Part shown: piece by piece, positions 48,601 to 56,073 of the stretch
How positions within the stretch are numbered: position 1 is the first letter of the stretch
Layout of the letters: each line of letters begins with the position of its first letter
Assembly: GCF_023715465.1 (NCBI RefSeq)
Contig: NZ_JAMBOE010000012.1
Coordinates: forward strand, 62,001-126,000
Length of the DNA stretch: 64,000 nt
From: Paenibacillus macerans
GTDB taxonomy: Bacteria > Bacillota > Bacilli > Paenibacillales > Paenibacillaceae
Reading direction: 5' to 3'
Program-made: the position numbers and the translations under genes
Notes under the pieces: model-generated
The model's input: the letters and a program-made list of their open reading frames with translations, nothing else
What the model was told of the DNA's origin: nothing
The model's database searches: none

Positions 48601-51283
48601 TCGCAGTCTGGGTCAGCTTCTCCCAGGAACTGCCGCTGGCGATCGTCTCCAGCGCGCTGCCGGTGCCGACCTTCCACTTGCGCTCGCTCTCGTTCCAGAT
48701 GATTTTTGCGGCAGGCTGCGTTTCGCCGCGGTACACCTCAATGCCGCTTTCGTTATAGGCAGGCGCATCGCCTTCGTATTTGTTGATCTCAATCATGTTG
48801 TTCGTGACGACGAGATCCTCGCGCTCAACCGTGGTTGTTTTTCCATTGACGACAAGATTGCCGTTGACCCTCAGCTGGTCCACCGCCAGCCCGCCGCTGA
48901 TCTCCGCGCCTTGGTTAACGGTAAGCGTACCTGCGACTTCGGCATCGTTCTCAATCTCGAGATTGCCTTCGTTATTGGCCCGGACAACGGTGCGTCCATC
49001 TCTGTCGGCTAGTGAATTATGCTTATGCAGACCGTCGGCTTCAACATTCACTCCGCTGGTCAAAGCATCCCAGTTGCTGCCGTAGGCGATGTTGGACAAT
49101 TCGTCGCCGATGCCAAACTTCCATCTGCGGTCGGTTTCGTCCCAGACGAGCCTGGCGCTCGGATTTTGCGAGCCTCGGTACACCTCGATGCTGCTCTGCT
49201 TAAACGTCTGGCTGTTTCCTTCCGATTTATTCAGCTCGATGCGGTTGCTGATGACGACCAGATCCTGCTTCTCCACGAAGGTGGTCTTGCCCTTTACGGT
49301 CAGATTGCCGTCAATCGTTGCGGAACCCCCGACATGCAAGGCACCCTGCAGATCGGCATCGCCCTTCGCAAGCAAAGCCCCGCCGATTTCCACGTTACCT
49401 AAAGCCGTCAGTTTGCCCTGGTCATCTGCGGAAAGAACCGTGCCGCCCGAGGATGTGGTTAAGGCGCTGTGCTTGTGCGCGGCATCCGCTACGGCTCCGC
49501 CGGTGAGCGAATCCCATTTGCTGCCGTACGGGATATCGGACAGGCTGCCTTCGATTCCGACTTTCCATTTCCGCTCGTTCTCGTTCCATTCAAGGCGGGC
49601 CGGCGAATGGCCGCGGCCGCGGTACACCTCCAGACCGCCTTTGGCGTCAATCGCATCGCCGTCCTCGGCTTTATTAACCGTGATGTAGCTATCCGCTACC
49701 TCCTGTTCCACCTTTTTGACCAGAATCTCTTCCTCCCGGACGATCAGCTTGTTCACGGTCAGCGTCTCGCCGACCATCAGCTCATGCGGGATGTTCACAT
49801 TGCCGTCAGCGCCGATTTCCAGGGCTAGCTTGGATTTGTCTTCATTATGAAATTGGCTGTGCGTGTGAAGCCCGTCGGCATTCTGTCCGCCGGTCAGTTC
49901 CTCCCACTGCGCTCCGTCGGGAATGTCGGTCATATCGCTGCCCGTGCCGATCTGCCACGATCTGGCCTCCTCGTTCCAGGCAATGCGGGCATTCGGCAGC
50001 GTTTCGCCGCGGGAAACCTCAAGCCCCCCCTTCTTGGCAACCAGGCTTCCGTTCACGGTCAAGTCATGCTCGACCATGATGTTCCCCGCGGTATCTGTGC
50101 TGAGCGCCGGAAGGCCGTCCTCGGAATGAAGCCGGGTATGCGTGTGCAGCGTATCCGCATTGCCTTTGCCGTGAAGCCGTTCCCAGTCCGGGCCATAAGC
50201 GACATTGTATAAGCCGCCGCCTTCAACGCCTTCCTTCTTATCGGTTCCGATCTTCCAGGCTTGCGCTTGCTCATCCCACAGCAGCTTGGCGCTCGGCTGA
50301 TCCTCGCGGACGATCTCCACGCCGCTGACGTTTCTGGCGTCGGCATTTTTGTTCAGCGTGACCAGGTTTCCGCTGATGACCACCTGCGGCACGTCCAGCG
50401 TCGCCATTCCCCCGCTGACTTCAATGCCGTTCTTCGCCGTCAAGGGACCTGCGATCGTGACGGTTCCGGCCATCTCCACATCCCCGGAAGCGTCTACCCG
50501 GAGCGACTGCTCCCCGCCCGCCGACACGGTCAGCGGCCCGTTCACGTTTAGCGGGCCGGACGTGTCGAGCGATTCGGCTCGGACGTTCCCGGTAAATTCG
50601 GTTAAGGGCGCGTGGACGTACAGCTTGTTTGCGTTCTCGCCGCTTTCTTTGGCAGGGCCGCTAAAATACGGCAGCTCCGGGTCCTCGTTCGGACCGATAA
50701 TGATTTTCTCGGCCTTGAGCGTCGCCCCGCCAAGCGCCCGGGTGACCAGATCGGTGCCGTCCACATCCGTTTCGGCAATTTGGTCGATGGCCAAGGTCCC
50801 GTCCGGATTATGCTTCAAAGTCACGCGGGCGAGCAGAATATCCTTGCGCTCGTCGGCCGGCCTGGACGAGCTGGAGTTCAGCTCGGCAATCTCCCAAACG
50901 TGAATCTCCTGGCCGCCGCCCTTAACCAGATCGGGGTCCGCCAGCACTTCCTTGTAGCTCACCGTGATGTACACCTGATCCGAGGTGCTGTAGCCGGACA
51001 GATCGAGCACCCGGGCCGGATGTGTATCGCTGATCACGATCTCCTGGCTGATCTCTTCGTTGTTCTCCGGATCGAAGACCCGGTTAAGCGCCAGGCCCGG
51101 CTTGACCACCACACTCGTCTGGTCGCTCTTCTCCACTTCAAGTCCCGTTACGATGCCCCAATTATGAAAATAACGGTTATGAAGACGCTGCGCACGCTTA
51201 TGGTACTCCTGGTCGAGCGTCAGATCCTCCTGCTTCAGCAGCAGCCCGTTGAAATAATGCATTCGTTTCATATCCTTTGGCAC
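45665..51283 (-). CDS. Giant eCIS fibre protein with tandem modules and S74 chaperone domain
   Basis: 1872 residues from GTG 51283 (GGAGG 9 bases upstream). Residues 1-~170 form an adaptor shared with the 951-residue protein (RMHYFNGLLLKQEDLTLDQEYHKR, NWGIVTGLEV). From ~320 to ~1700 about eleven copies of a ~120-140-residue module occur: G-[LIV]-E-V-x-R-G, PxAxxxWxE, W-x-x-G, then ADxLHxHS. Later copies add VGIGTxxPxxKLDVxG. Around 1450-1550, 10-11-residue repeats (TLTAKDITVSN type) suggest a trimeric beta-structure. The last ~100 residues are an intramolecular chaperone (SSRTLKENIASL, GFIAEEVP, coiled coil). Probably the host-recognition fibre. Confidence 0.88.
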   Translation of the reverse strand: MPKDMKRMHYFNGLLLKQEDLTLDQEYHKRAQRLHNRYFHNWGIVTGLEVEKSDQTSVVVKPGLALNRVFDPENNEEISQEIVISDTHPARVLDLSGYSTSDQVYITVSYKEVLADPDLVKGGGQEIHVWEIAELNSSSSRPADERKDILLARVTLKHNPDGTLAIDQIAETDVDGTDLVTRALGGATLKAEKIIIGPNEDPELPYFSGPAKESGENANKLYVHAPLTEFTGNVRAESLDTSGPLNVNGPLTVSAGGEQSLRVDASGDVEMAGTVTIAGPLTAKNGIEVSGGMATLDVPQVVISGNLVTLNKNADARNVSGVEIVREDQPSAKLLWDEQAQAWKIGTDKKEGVEGGGLYNVAYGPDWERLHGKGNADTLHTHTRLHSEDGLPALSTDTAGNIMVEHDLTVNGSLVAKKGGLEVSRGETLPNARIAWNEEARSWQIGTGSDMTDIPDGAQWEELTGGQNADGLHTHSQFHNEDKSKLALEIGADGNVNIPHELMVGETLTVNKLIVREEEILVKKVEQEVADSYITVNKAEDGDAIDAKGGLEVYRGRGHSPARLEWNENERKWKVGIEGSLSDIPYGSKWDSLTGGAVADAAHKHSALTTSSGGTVLSADDQGKLTALGNVEIGGALLAKGDADLQGALHVGGSATIDGNLTVKGKTTFVEKQDLVVISNRIELNKSEGNSQTFKQSSIEVYRGSQNPSARLVWDETDRRWKFGIGDELSNIAYGSNWDALTSGVNVEADGLHKHNSLADRDGRTVVRANNEGNLEIENDAEVAGTLTVNQGAEISGGLAVDQLRVNGNLVVNGKTTTVEREDLVVTNNMIEINKYEGDAPAYNESGIEVYRGETQPAAKIIWNESERKWKVGTGSALETIASGSSWEKLTQTANADSLHLHSQLFNPQTDILALSASAEGDVDVHHDLTVGNHLTVAGNLEVRGTTAAIMTDKLTLGSALVTLNKDGGTVSSAAGGGIEVFRGGEQPAARIGWDEAKAQWTIGTSSASSALTVDAGGNVNAAGSLKAASVDIQGTLTAGSAVIAGTVTVGDGLEVPHKTETKAQIKWVKDRWNLGTAGKTVLSLTRSGRMGVGTDNPTEALDVAGKALFRTEAEFSGAASFSGTITAHKTASFEAEASFNKGIQATDVAVSQQMRVSGTLVAAGGLETPRGLDASGKDLPNARIYWNNEQKAWFYSDGVTSSEFGVGKGGMNKLYNEQGDTVAVYADNQGRVGIGTTAPLGLLEVKIMGDNTAFSVTEEGDVGIGTYNPQARLDVKGNAAVAGTLMSADAVISNNLTVAGNLTVNGDIVTINTATLEVEDNIIRVNKYSPQPVPLVKNGGLEVFRGGTALPAQLLWDETADQWLAGVSDSLRAIEFKGHSHPEFTPLLSAMTVDSGNIGIGTAAPAAKLDVNGNAAISGRLTVGELQISGSFGVTNMTISDTLTVMNGVVNNVLTAKDIAASGMLTAEKATVNQTLTAKDITVSNTLTAKDAVVSSAITVKDATVSNALTSHDAMITNTLVAKDVVFSGSVAVSRGVEVNRGTEAKAQILWDETADEWQLGVAGQMKGLAYNDHTHRELTALGSVLTVASGNLGVGTAAPKAKLDVTGNAAFSGKLSADEAEIAGAWTAASADITGTLAAKDITAGGTLAAPAASIASTLTAKDITASGTLTAADAIISGSLTVSQGVEVSRGAEANAQLLWNEELGEWQAGIQGSLKQLAYSDHTHSELSRLTGVITVNDSLNVGIGKTASDDYKLDVEGNLRAANFAQTSSRTLKENIASLPGKKALELLNKLKPVTFNYKAENGKKQNIGFIAEEVPTIFATNDHKSVVLMDIIAVLTTVVQKQQKEAGDMRKRVDALQAQVSALTGA

Positions 51284-51333
51284 AATCCCACTCCTCCCGG
51301 CTCTTCAAATATGCGGCTTGTTCCCCTCATGCC

Positions 51334-51522
51334 TTAGGCTTCAGCTTCGGCTGCTGCTTCTTCGCTTGCCGCCAGTTCTTCCAGCACCTGCACCGCGCCG
51401 CTGATGCGGGTCATCGTGAAGCTCAGGCTGCCGCGCTTCTCGTCCAACTCCTGCATCATTTGCTGGCCCGCCGCAAGCTCGGCTTTCAATTCTTCAATGC
51501 GCGCTTTGATTTGTTCGTTCAT
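51334..51522 (-). CDS. Small coiled-coil protein between the two fibre genes
   Basis: 62 residues from ATG 51522; the ATG at 51531 is too close to AGGAGG. EQIKARIEELKAELAAGQQM onwards forms a coiled coil, with a hydrophobic SFTMTRISGAVQVLEELAA segment and an acidic tail. It lies in the eCIS operon between two fibre genes and may be a fibre chaperone or assembly adaptor, as small helical proteins next to tail fibres often are (inference). No family recognised. Confidence 0.65.
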   Translation of the reverse strand: MNEQIKARIEELKAELAAGQQMMQELDEKRGSLSFTMTRISGAVQVLEELAASEEAAAEAEA

Positions 51523-51542
51523 CCTGATCATCCTCCTATGGT

Positions 51543-54398
51543 TTAGGCGCCCTGCAGGGCTGCGATTTGTTTTTGCATGCGGGTCAGTGCCTTCTGCTGA
51601 TCTTTAACCACGCTGGTCAGGACGGCGATAATGTCCATGCCGCTTACGGCGCGCCGCTCATTGTCCGCAAGCACCGCCGGAACCTCCTCGGCGATAAAGC
51701 CCAGCGTTCTTCCCTTCATGCCGTCTTTGTACTTGAACGAGACCGGGTTCAGCCCGTCCAACAGCAGCTTCGCTTCCTTCACCTGAAAGTCGGCGATATT
51801 CTCCTTGATCTCGCGGGAAGAAGCCCAGTACACGCTTCCGTTGGCATAGACGCCGCCGCTGGCATGCAGGTTGATGCGGTCGCCGGCATCGTTCGATACG
51901 CCGATATCCAGGACGCAATTTTCGCCGCTGGTCGGATAGTATTTAATCCACGCCGAATCGCCGCTGCCGCCGCCCGGGTCGGACGGGAAGATAATCCCGT
52001 TGGTGCCGCTGCCCGCGCTCGGAATCAAGGCGCGCTGGACTTGAAGGTTGCTGTGTACGGCGGCGTAAGACCAGTCGTTGCCGTAATTGAGCACAAGGGC
52101 GCTGCCGCTGTCAACCAAAGCCCGGCCTAGGCTGCCGCGGCGGCCCGGATAGCCGATGCAGAAATCGGCGCATCGCACTGCGGCGGTGAACTCGTTCCCT
52201 ACGTCGAGCTTGCTGAACTGGCCGTCGAACTTGAGGACGGACGACGTCTTAATGGTTCCGCCGATCTGCAGGTCGCCCGTGATCTGGGCGCTGCCGTTCA
52301 CCTGCAGGTACCCGTTTACGTCGAGGCGGTCCCAGACCGACACCTTCCGGCCCTGGCCGCCCGAGGAGTTTCCGATGATCATCAGCGTCTTGTAGTTCGT
52401 CGTATCATTGCTGATTTCGGCTTGATTCTTGGCCTGATCCGGGAAGCCGGACCAGGCCGAGGTGAAGCGGATCGGGTTCTGGTTCGCACCCGTCATCAGA
52501 CGGAGGCCGCCAGCAATATCCAGCTTGTCCGCCGGATTCAGCGTGCCGATCCCTACATTGCCCGAAGCGTTCAGGGAGATATGGTCATTGCCGTCGTTCG
52601 AGGTGCCGATCTCCAGCGTGCACGCTTCGCCGGTGCGCGGATAATATTTGATCCAGGCCAGGTCGCCGGAGCCGCCACCCGGATCGCTCGGGAAGATGAT
52701 GCCGTTATGCGCCCCGTTCCCCACGCTCGGGATAATCTCCTGCGCGGCCTGCATGCTTCCGTTCACGTACAGGAAGCCGTTTACGTCGAGCCGGTCCCAG
52801 ATGGCCACCTTGCGCCCTTGACCGGCGGACTGGTTGCCGATGATCATCAGCGCCTTGTGGCCGGTTACGTCGTTGGAAATTTCCGCCCCGTTATACTTGT
52901 CGTCCGGGAAACCGGACCATTCGGAGGTGAAGCGGATCGGGTTCTTGCCGCTCAGTACGCGCAGGCTGCCGTCGACGTCAAGCGAATCCTCCAGCGTTTT
53001 GCGCGGGCCGATCCCCACATTGCCGCTGCTGTTCCAGGAGAGCACCGGCTTCTCCGTCACGGAGCCGTCCGGGTTTGGCGTCCGGGTGCCGAGCGCGCCT
53101 CCCTTGCCGCCGAAGAGCACCGGCCCGTCAATTTCGGCTGCGGCAAACGTCTTCCCTTTGCCGTACCAGCCCAGGCCATGCGCGCCTTCGATATGCTCCT
53201 TGTCCACGCCCTTCAGCCACAGCGTCTTATCGTCCTTGATCGCCAGATCAGCGTCGCTGAACAGCTTGCCGGCGCTGCTGTAGCTTAAGGAAACGGAGTC
53301 CGAGAACGAAATTCTGCCGTGCTTGTGCAGGGAATCGGCATGATCGCCCTTAATCAGGTTCTCCCATTCATTGCCGTAAGCGATTTTCTTCAAATCCGTG
53401 CCGAGCCCCGCCTTGAAGCATTTCTCGCTCTCCACCCAGACGATCCGCGCATCGTCGGTGCCGTTGTTGCCGCGGTAAACCTCAAGGCCGCCGTCGCGCG
53501 GGCCGGGAAACTCATAGTCCGGATCGTCATAATTCGGGCTGTTGACCTCGACAAAGCTGTTCATGATCCGCAATTCGCTTTGCGACCGGTCCTTGCTCTG
53601 CAGGACAAGTTCGCCCTGCACGGTAAGGTCCCCGCCGATTTTCAAATCTCCCGTCATGTTGACTTCCCGTGAATTGACTTCCAGCACCTTGCCATCCTGC
53701 AGCGCATAGACCGACGGCATTTGGGCGAGAGCCTCGTCGCTCAGCGGCATGTCGTCGTTTACGTCCCCGTTTTTCGCCTTGACGACCAGCTTCTCGGTCA
53801 CCATCTTTTTGCCTGCTGCGCCTGCATATACCCGCAGCGGAGTCCGCTCGGCGTTGCTGTCGTAATCGAAGATACAGGTGTTGTCGATCACGATATCCGC
53901 GCCGCTTCTGCGCGGCACAACCCGGGCGAGAACGATATGCTCCGGTCCTGCCGGCTTCGTGCTGTCGTGACGGATTCGTCCCCGCTCCCAGGTATGAATG
54001 AAGTTGCCCTGGCCCCGCTCGATATTCTGGTCGGCGGGAGCCTCTTCATAGCTGATGTAAATATAAATGTTCTCATTGGCGTTATATTCGGACAGATCGA
54101 CCGGATTATCGGGATGCCCTTCGTAGATCAGGATTTCCTGGCTGAGGCTCTCCCGCTTCTTCGTTACGGCGTCTTCCACCGTCACCTGGTTCAGCGCCAG
54201 CCCCTCCGTGACCTTGACCTTCATCGACCCGGTTTCCTGAAACGGCTGGACCTTAAGTCCGCTCAAGATGCCCCAGGTATGGAGGTGGCGATTATGCAGC
54301 CGCTGCAGGCGAAGATAGAACTCCTGATCCAGGCTGTAATCTTCGGCATTCAGAAAGAGTCCGTCAAAGTACCGCATTCTTACAAATTCTTTTCCCAT
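51543..54398 (-). CDS. eCIS fibre/tip protein with S74 chaperone domain
   Basis: 951 residues behind GGAGG. The N-terminal ~180 residues are paralogous to the giant fibre (RMRYFDGLFLNAEDYSLDQE, TWGILSGLKV). One GLEVYRG module follows at ~290-350. Then two long repeats (NPIRFTSxWSGFP, AEISND, LMIIGN, GQGRKV, WDRLDVNG) and three copies of a GIIFPSDPGGGSGD-AWIKYYP unit occur, probably jelly-roll receptor-binding modules. The C-terminal S74 domain has SSREIKENIADF and GFIAEEVPAVL and ends in a coiled coil. S74 domains fold the trimer and may cut themselves off. Confidence 0.87.
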   Translation of the reverse strand: MGKEFVRMRYFDGLFLNAEDYSLDQEFYLRLQRLHNRHLHTWGILSGLKVQPFQETGSMKVKVTEGLALNQVTVEDAVTKKRESLSQEILIYEGHPDNPVDLSEYNANENIYIYISYEEAPADQNIERGQGNFIHTWERGRIRHDSTKPAGPEHIVLARVVPRRSGADIVIDNTCIFDYDSNAERTPLRVYAGAAGKKMVTEKLVVKAKNGDVNDDMPLSDEALAQMPSVYALQDGKVLEVNSREVNMTGDLKIGGDLTVQGELVLQSKDRSQSELRIMNSFVEVNSPNYDDPDYEFPGPRDGGLEVYRGNNGTDDARIVWVESEKCFKAGLGTDLKKIAYGNEWENLIKGDHADSLHKHGRISFSDSVSLSYSSAGKLFSDADLAIKDDKTLWLKGVDKEHIEGAHGLGWYGKGKTFAAAEIDGPVLFGGKGGALGTRTPNPDGSVTEKPVLSWNSSGNVGIGPRKTLEDSLDVDGSLRVLSGKNPIRFTSEWSGFPDDKYNGAEISNDVTGHKALMIIGNQSAGQGRKVAIWDRLDVNGFLYVNGSMQAAQEIIPSVGNGAHNGIIFPSDPGGGSGDLAWIKYYPRTGEACTLEIGTSNDGNDHISLNASGNVGIGTLNPADKLDIAGGLRLMTGANQNPIRFTSAWSGFPDQAKNQAEISNDTTNYKTLMIIGNSSGGQGRKVSVWDRLDVNGYLQVNGSAQITGDLQIGGTIKTSSVLKFDGQFSKLDVGNEFTAAVRCADFCIGYPGRRGSLGRALVDSGSALVLNYGNDWSYAAVHSNLQVQRALIPSAGSGTNGIIFPSDPGGGSGDSAWIKYYPTSGENCVLDIGVSNDAGDRINLHASGGVYANGSVYWASSREIKENIADFQVKEAKLLLDGLNPVSFKYKDGMKGRTLGFIAEEVPAVLADNERRAVSGMDIIAVLTSVVKDQQKALTRMQKQIAALQGA

Positions 54399-54423
54399 GT
54401 TTCAACCTCCGGCTCAAAATTCT

Positions 54424-55173
54424 CTATTCCTCTCTCATACCCCCGACCAAGGTTTCCATACCGACGCGCCCGTAGACCCCTAGACGCATATACGGCACTT
54501 CGATATTCAGGCTGGAGTTCGTGTAAAAGGGCCGTTCCTTGTGGATGGCCTCCTGAAGGATCCGCGTCTTGTTCTGCAGCAGCGAGCGGGTTGGCGCCGG
54601 AAGAATGACATGGACGGAAAAATAGCTCGGGTCGGCCGCCCCCGTCATCGTGTTGATTCCGACCCGCTGCCCTATGCCGCAGCGGACCGGCTCCTCGAAG
54701 TCGCAGATCGAGATCGCTGCTTCCTCGCCGGCGTAAACCTGCAAATATTCCGCCAGCCCCTCCAGCGTGCCGCGTTTCTTGTATAGCTGGATGACGTCGC
54801 TGAGGAGCTTGCGGTTAACCGAGCTGCGGGGCTCTTGAAGCGGCAGCAGCTGCGAAGGCGCCTGGGTCCGTTCCAGTTTGTCCAGCTCGCCGTCGTACTC
54901 CACGCCCTCCGCAAGCTCCAGGCCTACCCAGCCGGCCAGCCAGGGAAGGAACGCGGACGGAGTATGAAAGGGGTCGAAATAGCGGTGAAGGCCGTCCAGC
55001 AGCGCTTCAATGCCGACCGATTCTTCTTCCTCCGCCGCCGTTTTGCCGGACATCAGCGCTTCAAACGCCTGAAGGAAACGGCCCAGAAAAAATTCCTCAT
55101 CCGTTTCCCCTGATTTCTGCTGAAACACGCGCGGCAGGTACTGCACGAAGCTGTAATCGTCAAGACTGCTCAT
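54424..55173 (-). CDS. Phage tail protein I (P2 gpI-like) baseplate component
   Basis: 249 residues: YLPRVFQQKSGETDEEFFLGRFLQAFEAL, FHTPSAFLPWLAGWVGLEL, LLSDVIQLYKKRGTLEGLAEYLQVY are the tail_P2_I hallmarks. It caps the baseplate wedge and links it to fibres, matching its place between the baseplate-J gene and the fibre genes. ATGA overlap with the upstream gene at 55170-55173. Confidence 0.87.
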   Translation of the reverse strand: MSSLDDYSFVQYLPRVFQQKSGETDEEFFLGRFLQAFEALMSGKTAAEEEESVGIEALLDGLHRYFDPFHTPSAFLPWLAGWVGLELAEGVEYDGELDKLERTQAPSQLLPLQEPRSSVNRKLLSDVIQLYKKRGTLEGLAEYLQVYAGEEAAISICDFEEPVRCGIGQRVGINTMTGAADPSYFSVHVILPAPTRSLLQNKTRILQEAIHKERPFYTNSSLNIEVPYMRLGVYGRVGMETLVGGMREE

Positions 55174-56042
55174 GATTCCACCTCAACCTTCAATTCCTTT
55201 AGCCTGAATAGCTGGTACGGCTGCAGGTCCGGGGACTCCAGCGCCACGTTCGTCACGTGCTCGATGCCGGGTATGCCCTCAACCAGGTGATACAGGTCGG
55301 ACGCGTACAGCTTTCTTCCCGGCGGCCATCCCTGCCCGCCTTCCCCGCCCGTCACCGGATCAAGGAAACGCGTTATCGCCTCCGCTGCGGTGCCGGCCAT
55401 CCCTTTATCCCTGGCCGCGACCGTCATCTCGATCCGGATATCGCGGTAATCGGGCTCCACAACGTGGATGCGCGTGGTCAGCAGCTTGCGGGCATCAAGA
55501 TAAGCTTTGACGCTGGCCTTGATATCGGTAATCTCGCGCAGCAAATCCTTCTGGTTTCCGGCGCGCAGCGCCAGAATGACGCTGACATGCCCGAAGGCTT
55601 CCTTCGAGCCGTCCGCACCGCTCTCCATATTCGTATTGATCAGGCAGAAGGCGCGTACCGCAAGGTCCGGATACTTCTCCAGGATGTGCGGAATCTGCAT
55701 CAGCCCCTCTTTGGCAAGCAGCTCATAATCCTCCGCCGTCACTGCCCGGAAGCGCTCCGAGAATTGCTGCACCCCTCGGCGTATGCCGGATGCCAGCCCC
55801 TCCTCCGCATCCGGGGTAATGCCCAGCAGCTTAAGGAAGGCCAGCTGAGTTTCCTCCGTTACCTGATCCATGCGGTACAGAATCATCTCGCTGAACCACG
55901 CAAACAGCTCCACCAGGGTAATTCCGGGATCGGACGGATTATAGTTGGTCCATTCCGGAGCATAGATCGGAATCAGGGACTTGGCGTCGGCGACCAGTTC
56001 ATTGAAGCCGAGGTCATCCAGATTCGGTACGGGAAGCGCCAT
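55170..56042 (-). CDS. Baseplate J/gp6-like wedge protein (short form)
   Basis: 290 residues behind AAAGGAGG. It starts LPVPNLDDLGFNELVADAKSLIP with YAPEWTNYNPSDPGITLVELFAWFSEM, typical of eCIS Afp12/gp6-type proteins. The C-terminal two thirds are baseplate-J-like (RFRAVTAEDYELLAKE, IHVVEPDYRDIRIEMTVAA, GRKLYASDLYHLVEGIPGIEHVTNV). It forms the wedge with the 1210-residue protein, with which it shares the J core. Confidence 0.87.
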   Translation of the reverse strand: MALPVPNLDDLGFNELVADAKSLIPIYAPEWTNYNPSDPGITLVELFAWFSEMILYRMDQVTEETQLAFLKLLGITPDAEEGLASGIRRGVQQFSERFRAVTAEDYELLAKEGLMQIPHILEKYPDLAVRAFCLINTNMESGADGSKEAFGHVSVILALRAGNQKDLLREITDIKASVKAYLDARKLLTTRIHVVEPDYRDIRIEMTVAARDKGMAGTAAEAITRFLDPVTGGEGGQGWPPGRKLYASDLYHLVEGIPGIEHVTNVALESPDLQPYQLFRLKELKVEVES

Positions 56043-56073
56043 GCGCGTTCCTCCTTTCGATGTTCATTTTCCG

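Noticed and set aside
46100-51337. Long plus-strand open frames opposite the giant fibre genes (for example 46143-47483)
   Set aside because: They are shadows of the minus-strand repeats: low-complexity Ser/Ala/Pro translations with no ribosome-binding sites, while the minus frame has clear domains.
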